From positions 1 through 64,000 of the forward strand of contig NZ_JAKYXC010000007.1 of assembly GCF_022538185.1 (NCBI RefSeq): 64,000 nucleotides of DNA, read 5' to 3'. This document shows, one piece after another, positions 42,496 to 50,827 of this stretch (the first letter of the stretch is position 1; every line of letters starts with the position of its first letter). A program made the translations under genes and the position numbers. A model generated the notes under the pieces. The model was not told the DNA's origin. It saw only the letters and a program-made list of their open reading frames with translations, and searched no databases. Source of the stretch: Microbacterium sp. CFH 31415. Lineage in GTDB: Bacteria; Actinomycetota; Actinomycetes; Actinomycetales; Microbacteriaceae.

Positions 42496-43298
42496 AGACG
42501 TCTGCCGCGATCAGGGTCGAGGGACTCGAGAAGTCCTTCGCCGACCTCGACGTGCTCACCGGCGTCGACTTCGACGTCGCCGAGGGGAGCATCTTCGCCC
42601 TCCTGGGCTCGAACGGCGCGGGCAAGACCACGGTCGTCCGCATCCTGTCGACCCTGCTGAAGGGCGATGCGGGCACCGCCACCGTGCACGGTCACGACGT
42701 CGCCGCGGAGGCCGCGCGGGTGCGCGAGTCGATCAGCCTCACCGGGCAGTTCGCAGCCGTCGACGAAGTGCTCACCGGACGTGAGAACCTCGTGCTCGTG
42801 GCGCAGCTGCGGCACATCGCCGACGCCGGCGGGACCGCCGACGCGCTGCTCGCCCGGTTCTCGCTGACCGACGCCGGCGGGCGCCGGGCGGGCACGTACT
42901 CGGGCGGCATGCGGCGCCGCCTCGACATCGCCATGAGCCTCATCGGAGACCCGCCGATCGTGTTCCTCGACGAGCCCACGACGGGCCTCGATCCGCAGGC
43001 GCGCATCGAGGTGTGGGACGCCGTCAAGGAGCTCGCCGCGAACGGCACGACGGTTCTCCTCACGACGCAGTACCTCGACGAGGCCGAGCAGCTGGCGGAT
43101 CGCATCGCGATCCTCCATCAGGGCCGCATCATCGCGAACGGCACACTCGCCGAGCTGAAGCAGCTGCTGCCTCCCACCACCGTGCAGTACGTCGAGAAGC
43201 AGCCGACGCTCGAGGAGGTCTTCCTCGCGATCATCGGCGAAGACGGACTCAACGCCGCCGGCGACGCCGCGGCAGCAGAGAAAGGAGAACCGCGATGA
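42492..43298 (+). CDS. DrrA-like ABC exporter ATP-binding protein
   Basis: This 268-residue ATPase has Walker A GSNGAGKTT (39-47), signature YSGGMRRRLDIAMS, Walker [15 protein letters not shown]-loop TTQYLDEAEQL (Gln for the common His) and the C-terminal LEEVFLAI tail of the DrrA group. It is probably a multidrug or lipid exporter with the next gene, controlled by the upstream PadR protein. The AT-G overlap with DUF1048 indicates coupling. Confidence 0.92.
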   Translation: MKTSAAIRVEGLEKSFADLDVLTGVDFDVAEGSIFALLGSNGAGKTTVVRILSTLLKGDAGTATVHGHDVAAEAARVRESISLTGQFAAVDEVLTGRENLVLVAQLRHIADAGGTADALLARFSLTDAGGRRAGTYSGGMRRRLDIAMSLIGDPPIVFLDEPTTGLDPQARIEVWDAVKELAANGTTVLLTTQYLDEAEQLADRIAILHQGRIIANGTLAELKQLLPPTTVQYVEKQPTLEEVFLAIIGEDGLNAAGDAAAAEKGEPR

Positions 43299-44056
43299 CC
43301 TCGCACTTCGTCGGCGACACCGCCGTCCTCACCGGGCGGTCGCTGCGCCACATCCTCCGCAGTCCCGACACCATCATCACGACGGCGGTCACCCCGGTGG
43401 CCATCATGCTCCTGTTCGTGTTCGTCTTCGGCGGGGCGATCGACACCGGGTCGTACTCGTACATCGACTACATGCTCCCCGGCATCCTGCTGATCACGAT
43501 CGCGTCGGGCATCGCCTATACGGCGTACCGGCTGTTCATGGACATGCAGGGCGGCATCTTCGAGCGATTCCAGTCGATGCCCATCGCACGCTCGAGCGCG
43601 CTGTGGGCGCACGTCCTGACGTCGCTGGTGGCGAACGTCATCTCGCTCGTCATCGTGGTGGGAGTGGCGTTCGCCATCGGGTTCCGCACCGGCGCCGGAG
43701 TGCTGGGGTGGCTCGCCGTGCTCGGAATCCTCGTGCTGTTCACGCTGGCCCTGACCTGGCTGGCCGTCGTGGCGGGGCTGTCGGCGAAGACGGTCGACGG
43801 GGCGAGCGCGTTCTCGTATCCGCTTATCTTCCTGCCGTTCCTGAGCTCGGCGTTCGTGCCCACCGACACCATGCCGGCACCGGTGGCGTGGTTCGCCGAC
43901 AACCAGCCGGTGACGCCGATCGTCAACTCCATCCGCGACATCTTCACCCAGCAGCCCGTGGGTACGCAGATCTGGGTCGCGCTGGCCTGGTGCGTCGGCA
44001 TCCTCGTCGTCGCCTACTTCTGGGCGATGGCTATCTACCGGCGCCGTACCCGCTGA
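43295..44056 (+). CDS. DrrB-like ABC exporter permease
   Basis: This 253-residue ABC-2 permease has six membrane helices. It includes LFVFVFGGAIDTGSYSYIDYMLPGILLITIASG, the amphipathic FERFQSMPIARSSALWAHVLTSL loop and the conserved PLIFLPFLSSAFVPTDTMPAPVAWFADNQPVTP segment of the DrrB family. Its ATG overlaps the ATPase stop. A perfect terminator follows at 44069. Confidence 0.92.
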   Translation: MTSHFVGDTAVLTGRSLRHILRSPDTIITTAVTPVAIMLLFVFVFGGAIDTGSYSYIDYMLPGILLITIASGIAYTAYRLFMDMQGGIFERFQSMPIARSSALWAHVLTSLVANVISLVIVVGVAFAIGFRTGAGVLGWLAVLGILVLFTLALTWLAVVAGLSAKTVDGASAFSYPLIFLPFLSSAFVPTDTMPAPVAWFADNQPVTPIVNSIRDIFTQQPVGTQIWVALAWCVGILVVAYFWAMAIYRRRTR

Positions 44057-44068
44057 CCGCGCGCGCTG

Positions 44069-44101
44069 ATCGGGCCGCACCCGATGGGGGTGCGGCCCGA
44101 T
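44069..44101. terminator. Terminator of the padR-ABC operon
   Basis: A perfect 14-bp stem, ATCGGGCCGCACCC with its complement around a 5-nt GATGG loop, begins 12 bp after the permease stop. The downstream sequence is not U-rich, but the stem is among the most stable in the window. Confidence 0.85.
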
Positions 44102-44140
44102 GTCGTCACGTGCGTGGGCGAGGCATCCGCTCGCCGCATC

Positions 44141-44156
44141 TAGGCTGGGCAGGATG
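44141..44156 (+). promoter_or_regulatory. Candidate leaderless promoter (-10) of the EI24 gene
   Basis: TAGGCT lies seven bases before the ATG at 44154. A leaderless transcript is likely, although a GGCAGG in the spacer could also act as a weak ribosome site. Confidence 0.4.
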
Positions 44157-44894
44157 CGGGAGTTCGCGCGGGGCGTCGGGATGCTGGGTCGAGGATTCGG
44201 CTACTGGCGTCGCCGGCCGGGCCTGATGGCGCTCGGCCTCGTGCCCGCCGCCATCGTCGCGCTGGTGCTGCTCGGGGGGCTCATCGCCCTCGGCGTCTAC
44301 CTTCCGGCGATCGCCGAGGCGGTCACGCCCTTCGCCGACGGCTGGCCGGGGCTGTGGGCGACCGTGATGCGCGTCGCCGTCGGCACCGCGGTGTTCGGTG
44401 CAGCGCTGGTGATCGTCGCCGTCTCGTTCACGGCGCTGACCCTGCTCGTCGGCGAGCCCTTCTACGAGCGGATCTGGATCGCCGTCGAGCGGGAGCTGGG
44501 CGGCTCACCGGCGGACTCCGCCTACGGCTTCTGGCGCGGCGCGCTCGACGGGCTGATCCTGGTCGCCCGCGGTGTCGGTGTCGCGATCGTCGCCGGCCTG
44601 CTGGGACTGATTCCGGTGGTCGGCGGCATCCTCGGCACGGTGTTCGGCATCCTGGCGACAGGATGGCTGGTCGCCGACGAGCTCGTCTCGCGCGCACTCA
44701 CCGCGCGTGGGATGCTTCCCTCCCAACGCCACTCGCTCAGTCGCGCGCACCGTGCGCGCGTGCTCGGCTTCGGCGTCGCGACGCAGCTGTGCTTCATGGT
44801 CCCGCTCGGCGCCGTCGCCACGATGCCCGCCGCCGTCGCCGGCTCGACGGTCCTTGCCCGATCACTGCTCGCCGCTCCCGACCGCACGACGTAG
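44154..44894 (+). CDS. EI24-domain integral membrane protein
   Basis: This 246-residue EI24/CysZ-like protein has four to five long hydrophobic helices (LMALGLVPAAIVALVLLGGLIALGVYL; VAVGTAVFGAALVIVAVSFTALTLLVGEPFYERIW; LILVARGVGVAIVAGLLGLIPVVGGILGTVFGILATGW) and the GEPFYERI loop of the family. CysZ relatives move sulfate. The substrate of actinobacterial EI24 proteins is unknown. It stands alone behind its own promoter. Confidence 0.85.
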   Translation: MREFARGVGMLGRGFGYWRRRPGLMALGLVPAAIVALVLLGGLIALGVYLPAIAEAVTPFADGWPGLWATVMRVAVGTAVFGAALVIVAVSFTALTLLVGEPFYERIWIAVERELGGSPADSAYGFWRGALDGLILVARGVGVAIVAGLLGLIPVVGGILGTVFGILATGWLVADELVSRALTARGMLPSQRHSLSRAHRARVLGFGVATQLCFMVPLGAVATMPAAVAGSTVLARSLLAAPDRTT

Positions 44895-44994
44895 CGCTCC
44901 GGCGGGGCCGTGGAACCGGCACTCCGCGGCGGGTGGCGAGGCGGTCGTGCGGGTGCGACACTCGGACCAACACGCCCCCGAAGGGAGTGGTCCC

Positions 44995-46221
44995 GTGACC
45001 GTCGTGCTCTTCTGCCCGGTGACGTTCAACCTGGCCGAGACGACCCGCATGATCCAGGTCGCCCGCGCACTCGACCGTCGCTTCGAGCCCGTCTTCATGG
45101 GATACGAGCACGACTACGTCGACCTCATCACCGCGGCGGGCTTCGACTACCGCGCGTGCGAACCGGCGTGGAGCACGGCGGAGAAAGACCAGGCGATCGC
45201 ATTCGACCAGGGACGCAGCATGAAGAGCCCCTTCACCGAGGGCCTCGTGCGCACGCGCGTCGACGTGGAGCGCGAGCTCATCCGGCGCCTGAACGCGAGC
45301 GCCGTGGTCACGGGGTCGAACCTGACGTCGTTCATCTCGGCGCGCGCCGAGTCCGTCCCGCTGTTCTTCCCCGTGCCCTTCGCTCTCACGGGGCCGCAGG
45401 TGGCGCAGGCACCGCACCAGCAGCTCGTGCGCGGACGCGGGCGGTTCGCGCGCTCGGCGGACCGAGTGGCGACATGGGCGTTCCGGTGGGTGTACAACTC
45501 CCTTCCCCTCGCCCCGCGGGCATTCACCGTGGTCGCGAAGGCGAACGGCGTGCCCCCGCTGCGCACGGTCGCCTCGCTGATCACCGCCGACCACAACCTG
45601 CTGACCGAGATGCCGTGGGAGCTCAACGGGTTCGAGCTTCCCCCTAACTACCAGCGCATCGGGCCGATCTTCGCGCACATCGACGCGCCCATCCCGTCGC
45701 TCGCCACCGAGCTCGCGGCCGCGCCCGAGCCGCTCGTCTACCTCGGCCTCGGCTCCTCCGGAAACCGCGACCTCGCGCTCGCCGCAGCGCGTGCCCTCGG
45801 CCCGCTGCCGATCAACGTCATCGCCCCTATCAGCCACTACCTCGGCGCGGACGACCCCGTGCCCGCGAATGTGCACGTGACGGACCTGCTGCCGGTTCAC
45901 CTGATGGGCGGGATGCTGGACGCCGCCGTCCTGCACGGCGGTCAGGGCACGGTGCAGACCGCGTGCGCCACCGGTGTGCCGTTCGTGGGCATGGGCCTTC
46001 AGCCGGAGCAGACCTGGCACGTGCGGCTCTGCGAGGAGCGGGGCAACGCCATCGCCGTTCCTCCCGCGCACGTGTCGCGGCCGGCTTTCGTGCAGGCGGT
46101 CGAACGCGTGCTGTCCGACCCCGCGATCCGCCGGGCCGCCGACGAGGTGAAGGTCGCGTACGAAAAGGAGGACGGCGCAGCCGCCGCGGCCCGCATCATC
46201 GCGGCGAACGTCGCGGTCTGA
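44995..46221 (+). CDS. GT1-type (MGT-like) glycosyltransferase
   Basis: This 408-residue GT-B glycosyltransferase has N-terminal CPVTFNLAETTRMIQVARALDRRFEPVFMGYEH and a C-terminal nucleotide-sugar site (VYLGLGSSGNRDLALAAARAL, VHVTDLLPVHLMGGMLDAAVLHGGQGTVQTACATGVPFVGMGLQPEQ). It resembles macrolide and sterol glycosyltransferases. The acceptor is unknown. A GTG start at 44995 sits behind AAGGGAG. It converges on a TetR gene that is probably not its regulator. Confidence 0.87.
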   Translation: MTVVLFCPVTFNLAETTRMIQVARALDRRFEPVFMGYEHDYVDLITAAGFDYRACEPAWSTAEKDQAIAFDQGRSMKSPFTEGLVRTRVDVERELIRRLNASAVVTGSNLTSFISARAESVPLFFPVPFALTGPQVAQAPHQQLVRGRGRFARSADRVATWAFRWVYNSLPLAPRAFTVVAKANGVPPLRTVASLITADHNLLTEMPWELNGFELPPNYQRIGPIFAHIDAPIPSLATELAAAPEPLVYLGLGSSGNRDLALAAARALGPLPINVIAPISHYLGADDPVPANVHVTDLLPVHLMGGMLDAAVLHGGQGTVQTACATGVPFVGMGLQPEQTWHVRLCEERGNAIAVPPAHVSRPAFVQAVERVLSDPAIRRAADEVKVAYEKEDGAAAAARIIAANVAV

Positions 46222-46256
46222 CGCACCCGCAGCGCCGGCCCGCCGCCGAGCCGGTC

Positions 46257-46832
46257 TCAGCCGGGCAGGCCTTCCGTCAGCAGCCGGAAGACATCGTCGG
46301 CGACGACACGATGGTCCATCCCGTGCGAGACGAGCTGGACGCCGGCGCCCAGCACTCCCTGGACAAGCATCGCGGTGGAGTCCGGCCTCTCGATCCCCAG
46401 ATCGGTCAGCACCGTCACGAGAGGCCGCAGAAGCACGGCGTGGAGCGTCATCAGGTCTTCGTAGCGACTCGGGCTGAGGTCCGCTTCACGGAGAGCGCCC
46501 GCGATCGCGTGCTTGCCGTCCGCGGTCATCGTCATCGTCGCGTCGACGAATGCCCGCAGCTGTGCCACGCCCGGCTCGACGTTCGACAGGGCCACCTCGA
46601 TCTCGGCATCCCACTGCTCGATCGCCGCGATCGCGATCGCGACCAGCAGGTCGTCCTTCGTGGCGAAGTAGTCGTAGAAGCTCGACCGCGCGAGGCCGGC
46701 ACGCTCACTGACCGTCCGCGGTGACACGCCGGCGAGTCCTGACTCGAGCAGCACGGCTTCGCCCGCGCGGAGGAGGCCCGCGCGCTGAGCAGCGCGGTGC
46801 TCGGCGACCGTCGGAGCGGAGATCTTCGGCAT
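46257..46832 (-). CDS. TetR family transcriptional regulator
   Basis: This 191-residue protein has a helix-turn-helix at about 20-60 (GEAVLLESGLAGVSPRTVSERAGLARSSFYDYFATKDDLLVA region) and an all-helical ligand domain. It is divergent from the first universal stress protein gene of the DevR-like island, with 102 bp between, so it could respond to or modulate that promoter. Its target is otherwise unknown. Confidence 0.87.
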   Translation of the reverse strand: MPKISAPTVAEHRAAQRAGLLRAGEAVLLESGLAGVSPRTVSERAGLARSSFYDYFATKDDLLVAIAIAAIEQWDAEIEVALSNVEPGVAQLRAFVDATMTMTADGKHAIAGALREADLSPSRYEDLMTLHAVLLRPLVTVLTDLGIERPDSTAMLVQGVLGAGVQLVSHGMDHRVVADDVFRLLTEGLPG

Positions 46833-46886
46833 CCGGCAATTATCGTCGGGAACGCGAGACTGCCGCATCTCCACGGACGTGCCCGT

Positions 46887-46900
46887 GTGACTTTCGTCCC
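46887..46900 (+). promoter_or_regulatory. DosR/DevR-like box before the first universal stress gene
   Basis: GTGACTTTCGTCCC differs at one position from a GGGACTTTCGTCCC form of the mycobacterial DosR core. Exactly 22 bp downstream is AACGCT (46923-46928), followed after six bases by the ATG at 46935. The promoter would thus be leaderless, with the box at the activator position near -35. Confidence 0.65.
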
Positions 46901-46934
46901 CTCGAGACGGCCTGATCCCCGCAACGCTGGCTCC

Positions 46935-47384
46935 ATGGATGACACCCTTGACGTGGACCGCATCGTCGTAGGCGTCGACGGTTCGGACTCCTCCGTCGAC
47001 GCGCTGCGATATGCCGCGCGGCTGGCGGAGGCTTTCGATGCCCCTGTCGAAGCGCTCATCACCTGGACGTTCCCCCTCGCCGGCGGAATGCCGCCCATGG
47101 AGGGTTGGTACCCCGAGCAGATCGCGGCCGATGATCTCGATGAGGCGATCAGACGCGCCTTCGGCCAGTCGCCGCCCGACGGGCTCACCCGCCGGGTGCT
47201 GGGCGGACCGGCCGCGCGGACGCTGATCGAAGTGAGCAAGAGCTGCGGGATGCTTGTTCTCGGCAGCCGCGGAAGGGGCGGTTTCCTCGGTCTTCTCCTC
47301 GGGTCGGTGAGCGCCGCCTGCGCGGAACACGCCCACTGCCCCGTGGTGATCGTGCACCCGCGGACCGTCGCAGAGGAGTCGTGA
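46935..47384 (+). CDS. Universal stress protein (single domain)
   Basis: This 149-residue UspA-fold protein has IVVGVDGSDSSVDALRYAARLA at the N-terminus and the full ATP-binding motif LGSRGRGGFLGLLLGSVS (G-x2-G-x9-G-S) at about residues 108-125. ATP-binding Usp proteins are a hallmark of the DosR regulon in mycobacteria. The DevR-like box at 46887 supports induction under low oxygen or respiratory stress. The flavodoxin-like gene follows 9 bp after its stop. Confidence 0.9.
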   Translation: MDDTLDVDRIVVGVDGSDSSVDALRYAARLAEAFDAPVEALITWTFPLAGGMPPMEGWYPEQIAADDLDEAIRRAFGQSPPDGLTRRVLGGPAARTLIEVSKSCGMLVLGSRGRGGFLGLLLGSVSAACAEHAHCPVVIVHPRTVAEES

Positions 47385-47393
47385 AGGGGCGTC

Positions 47394-47900
47394 ATGATGC
47401 GCGCAATGGTGGTTTTCGAGTCGATGTTCGGCAACACGCATCGGATCGCGGATGCGATCGCAGACGGAATGGGAGACGGCGCAGAGGTGGTCGTGACGAA
47501 TGTCGTCGATGCACCCACCGAGCTCCCCGACGACATCGAGCTGCTGGTCGTAGGAGGCCCCACGCATGCCTTCTCGATGTCGAGACACCGCACCCGAGAG
47601 GATGCGGTGCGCCAGGGCGGCGATCCGAAGGACGTGCCCAGAGGGATCCGCGAGTGGCTGCGCGCCCTGCCGACCCAGCCGGCGCACCGGGAGTTCGCGG
47701 CCTTCGACACGCGCGTGGACATGCCACTGCTCCCCGGCGCCGCATCGCGCAGCGCCACCCGTGCGGCGCGTGGCCTCGGCTTCCGCGTTCTCGAGCCCGC
47801 CAGCTTCCTCGTCGAGGGATATGAGGGGCCGCTGGTCGACGGCGAGCTCGCGCGGGCTCGCGACTGGGGGCACTCGCTCACCGAGCGTCTCGCCGGATGA
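47394..47900 (+). CDS. Flavodoxin-like protein
   Basis: This 168-residue protein has the FMN phosphate loop ESMFGNTHRIADAIADGM (residues about 9-26) and a second flavodoxin block, LLVVGGPTHAFSMSRHRTR. It probably carries electrons as FMN semiquinone/hydroquinone. It is co-transcribed with the Usp gene, so low-potential electron transfer may be part of the response. An adjacent second ATG leaves the start ambiguous by one codon. Confidence 0.88.
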   Translation: MMRAMVVFESMFGNTHRIADAIADGMGDGAEVVVTNVVDAPTELPDDIELLVVGGPTHAFSMSRHRTREDAVRQGGDPKDVPRGIREWLRALPTQPAHREFAAFDTRVDMPLLPGAASRSATRAARGLGFRVLEPASFLVEGYEGPLVDGELARARDWGHSLTERLAG

Positions 47901-47905
47901 CGCCA

Positions 47906-47924
47906 CGACGCGGCGCGGGCGTCG
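47906..47924. terminator. Hairpin between convergent flavodoxin and beta-CASP genes
   Basis: CGACGC and GCGTCG pair around a 7-nt loop in the 30-bp gap between two converging stop codons. It is a short but GC-only stem, likely a bidirectional terminator. Confidence 0.5.
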
Positions 47925-47930
47925 CGCTCG

Positions 47931-49322
47931 CTACGCGATCCGGACGGTCTCCAGGTGCTCCGGCACGCGCGCCGGCCACCCCAGCTCGTGGGTGATGCGG
48001 GCTCGAAGAGTGTCGGCGGCAGCCGGTTCCCCGTGCGTCACGTAGACGGCGGAGGGCGTGGCCGACGACGACCTCATCCACTCGATGAGATCGTCGGCAT
48101 CGGCGTGCGCCGACATGGAGTCCGCGCTCACGACCTCGGCGCGAATGGGCACATCCCGTCCGAAGATGCGCAGCGTACGCGCGCCGGCGAGGAGCGCAGC
48201 GCCGCGCGTGCCGCCCGCCTGGTAGCCGGTGAGCACGATCGCATTGCGCCGATCCGGACCGTACGCAGCGAGGTGATGGAGCACCCGTCCGCCCGCGAGC
48301 ATCCCGCTGGCGGAGATGATCACCATCGGGCCGCCGCGCAGATTGAGGAGCTTCGAGTCGTCGACGGTCGTCACCATGCTCGGCATCCGGTACATCCGCT
48401 GGAGTTCGTCGGTGTCCAGTCGATGCTCGTCGGGGTGACGACGGTAGACCTCCAGGGCGCTGACCGCCATCGGACTGTTGACGAAGATGGGGACGTCGGG
48501 AATCTCACCGCGGTCCCGCAGCCGCGAAAGGTGCAGCAGCACCGTCTCAGTCCGCCCGACCGCGAACGCAGGGATCAGCACGACACCGCCGCGCCCGGCG
48601 ATCCTGCGCACGACGTCACCGAGCACGACCTCGGGGCTGTCGGGTGCATGCTCGCGGTCCCCGTAGGTGGATTCGGTGACGAGGACGTCGGCGGGCGCGA
48701 GTGCGGCGGGGGGCCGCATCAACGGATCGTCCGGACGGCCGAGATCGCCGGTGAAGTGGAGCGTGCGCCCGGCGACGCGCAGTCGCACCTGCGCGGCGCC
48801 GAGGATGTGACCGGCCGGCACGAGCTCCAGCTCGACGCCGTCCGTGATCGCCTCCACCTCGCCCGTGGGCAGCGGGCGGAACCGCTCGAGCGCGGCCTGG
48901 GCGTCGCGCAGGCGGTAGAGAGGCTCGGGATGCGGATGCTTCGACCATTTGCCCTTCGCCGCGTAGCGGGCCTCCTCCTCCAGCAGGTGCGCGCTGTCGG
49001 GGAGCATGATCCGGCTGAGCTCGGCGGTGCCCTCCGTCGAGTGGACCATTCCGCGGAACCCGTCGCGGACGAGCGCCGGCAGATAGCCGGAGTGGTCGAG
49101 ATGCGCGTGTGAGACCACGACGGCGTCGATCGAGGACGGCGGGATCGGAAACGGCGCGCGGTTGCGCAGCCGGAGCACCTTGTATCCCTGGAAGAGACCG
49201 CAGTCCACGAGGACGCGTCGATCGCCGACGGTCACCAGATACCGAGAGCCGGTGACGGTGTCGGCCGCGCCGAGGAAGCGCAACGTCGCCGATCCGTGCG
49301 CGGCGGGGTTCGGGGTCATCAT
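47931..49322 (-). CDS. Metallo-beta-lactamase/beta-CASP RNA-processing exonuclease family protein
   Basis: This 463-residue protein has an MBL fold with SHAHLDHSG (H72, H74, D76, H77) and a beta-CASP domain (TESTYGDREH, IPAFAVGRTETVLLHL, SPMAVSALEVYRRH), then an RMBL C-terminus (GYQAGGTRGAALLAG, SAHADADDLIEW, VYVTHGEPAAADTLRARI). This resembles the YSH1/CPSF-73-like ribonuclease family. It shares a divergent promoter with a Usp gene, with DevR-like boxes between them, which suggests RNA turnover as part of the stress response. The start is one of two adjacent ATGs behind AGGAGA. Confidence 0.9.
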   Translation of the reverse strand: MMTPNPAAHGSATLRFLGAADTVTGSRYLVTVGDRRVLVDCGLFQGYKVLRLRNRAPFPIPPSSIDAVVVSHAHLDHSGYLPALVRDGFRGMVHSTEGTAELSRIMLPDSAHLLEEEARYAAKGKWSKHPHPEPLYRLRDAQAALERFRPLPTGEVEAITDGVELELVPAGHILGAAQVRLRVAGRTLHFTGDLGRPDDPLMRPPAALAPADVLVTESTYGDREHAPDSPEVVLGDVVRRIAGRGGVVLIPAFAVGRTETVLLHLSRLRDRGEIPDVPIFVNSPMAVSALEVYRRHPDEHRLDTDELQRMYRMPSMVTTVDDSKLLNLRGGPMVIISASGMLAGGRVLHHLAAYGPDRRNAIVLTGYQAGGTRGAALLAGARTLRIFGRDVPIRAEVVSADSMSAHADADDLIEWMRSSSATPSAVYVTHGEPAAADTLRARITHELGWPARVPEHLETVRIA

Positions 49323-49374
49323 CGTCTCCTGCTCGTCGTCCGACCCAGTCGAGCGCTTCTCGCGGCGCCGCGCC

Positions 49375-49388
49375 GGGCCGAAGGTCCC
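49375..49388 (-). promoter_or_regulatory. DosR/DevR-like box before the beta-CASP gene
   Basis: On the minus strand it reads GGGACCTTCGGCCC, 53 bp before the start at 49322. A weak hexamer, TCGACT, lies 22 bp downstream. It is paired with a second box on the other strand, 18 bp away. Confidence 0.65.
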
Positions 49389-49406
49389 GCCGACGCTCGT
49401 CTCAGG

Positions 49407-49420
49407 GGGACCTTCGGCCT
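49407..49420 (+). promoter_or_regulatory. DosR/DevR-like box before the second universal stress gene
   Basis: GGGACCTTCGGCCT is followed exactly 22 bp later by TACCGT (49443-49448), a good -10. The gene start is at 49491 with its own AAGGAG site. It lies 18 bp from the opposing box at 49375-49388 in the same divergent promoter. Confidence 0.7.
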
Positions 49421-49490
49421 GAGCAGGCCCGCCGATGCGGCATACCGTCAGCGAGACGGCCGGCGATCCGGCCGGTGTGAAGGAGTCGCC

Positions 49491-50336
49491 ATGGAGCGCA
49501 TTGTCCTCGGCTTCGACGGGAGCCCCGCCGCTGCGTCCGCCCTTTCGTGGGTGGCGACGCGCGCGGCGCGAGGCGCCACGACGGTCGACCTGGTCGAGAT
49601 CGTCTCGGGGTTCGGTGGCGTCGGTGCCGACGCAGCCGATACGTTCGACGACGCGGAAGCGCTCCTCCGAGACCGCGCGCCCGGTGCTGTCGTGCGGCGC
49701 CATCGCGCCGTGGCCGGACCGCCACCGCACGGCGACGATGCCGGCGTCGACACCGAGCTCTACGTTGCGGGCATCGATCCCGGGCATCCGATCCGCACCG
49801 CCGTGGCCGCCACATCCTCGTTGCGCGTCAGGACGATCGCGCAGGTGCCGGTGGTCCTGGTGCCCGCGGGATGGATCGACGTCGGCGACCCGATCACCGT
49901 CGGGATCGCCGACGACGACTCGTCCGCCGCCGCTCTGGCATTCGCCGCGCGCGAGGCCGCAGCCTCGTCGGTCTCCCTTCGCCTCGTGCACTCCTGGCTC
50001 ATGCCGACGCCCTCGTTCGAGGGGACGGCCGTCCTCGTCGCTGCCCAGGCCGACGTGATGGCGCAGCACGGCGAGGTCCTCGACACCGCCGCAACGTGGG
50101 TCGCCGCGCAGCATCCGACGGTCCGCATCGAACGCGAGCTGGTCCGCGACAGCCGAGCAGCCGCTCTTCTCCGGTTCGCGCCGCGCAGCTCGATGGTCGT
50201 CATCGGCGGCCGGCGGAGCGGTCCCGTCGCGCCCGGTCTGCGGGATTCCGTCGCCGCCGGCGTGCTCTGGGACGCCGAGTGTCCCGTCGTCATCGTGCCG
50301 CACGGCGCGGCGCTCGCTCAACCGAAGGAGGTCTGA
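49491..50336 (+). CDS. Tandem-domain universal stress protein, degenerate ATP motif
   Basis: This 281-residue protein has two Usp domains. The first begins RIVLGFDGSPAAASALSWVA and the second ITVGIADDDSSAAALAFAAREAA. The usual G-x2-G-x9-G-S loops are degraded (IDPGHPIRTAVAATSS and GGRRSGPVAPGLRDSV), so ATP binding is doubtful and it may belong to the non-ATP Usp type. It begins at an ATG behind AAGGAG and is followed 2 bp later by a small membrane protein gene. Confidence 0.88.
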   Translation: MERIVLGFDGSPAAASALSWVATRAARGATTVDLVEIVSGFGGVGADAADTFDDAEALLRDRAPGAVVRRHRAVAGPPPHGDDAGVDTELYVAGIDPGHPIRTAVAATSSLRVRTIAQVPVVLVPAGWIDVGDPITVGIADDDSSAAALAFAAREAAASSVSLRLVHSWLMPTPSFEGTAVLVAAQADVMAQHGEVLDTAATWVAAQHPTVRIERELVRDSRAAALLRFAPRSSMVVIGGRRSGPVAPGLRDSVAAGVLWDAECPVVIVPHGAALAQPKEV

Positions 50337-50338
50337 TC

Positions 50339-50812
50339 ATGAGTCGTCCGACCCGAGTGGGTCTGCTGATCACACAGGCGTTCGTCGCCCTCACGGGACT
50401 GGCCGGCGGAATCGCGCTCATCGCAGGGAGTGTGGATCCCGCGTGGGCATCCGTGCTGACCCCGCCGATGAGCTACCTGGACGGATCACCCTTCAGGTCG
50501 TACCTGATCCCGGGCCTGCTGCTCATCGTCGTCGTCGCAGGAGTCCACGCCGCGGGCTTCTTCGCGACGATCGCCGACTCACCCTGGCAGCTGCTCGCAG
50601 CAGCGGCAGGAGGCTTCGTCTGCATCATCTGGATCTTCGTTCAGATGGTCTACATCCCGTTCAGCCTTCTGCAGGCGGTCTACGTCGCGGTGGGATGCCT
50701 CGAACTCGGCCTCACGCTGCTGGCTCTGGGGATCCTGCATCCCCTCCTCCATCACCACCGGTCCACGTTCGTGCCCGCCCGCCCCGCGCATCCGGGGACG
50801 CGCCAGGGGTGA
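50339..50812 (+). CDS. Small four-helix membrane protein
   Basis: This 157-residue protein has about four membrane helices (GLLITQAFVALTGLAGGIALIAG, YLIPGLLLIVVVAGVHAAGFF, WQLLAAAAGGFVCIIWIFVQMVYI, LLQAVYVAVGCLELGLTLLALGIL) and a His-rich C-terminal turn (HPLLHHHRS). I do not recognise a named family. It is co-transcribed with the second Usp gene inside the DevR-like island, so a membrane role during respiratory stress is a fair guess. Confidence 0.75.
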   Translation: MSRPTRVGLLITQAFVALTGLAGGIALIAGSVDPAWASVLTPPMSYLDGSPFRSYLIPGLLLIVVVAGVHAAGFFATIADSPWQLLAAAAGGFVCIIWIFVQMVYIPFSLLQAVYVAVGCLELGLTLLALGILHPLLHHHRSTFVPARPAHPGTRQG

Positions 50813-50827
50813 GCGGGGTATCGACCG

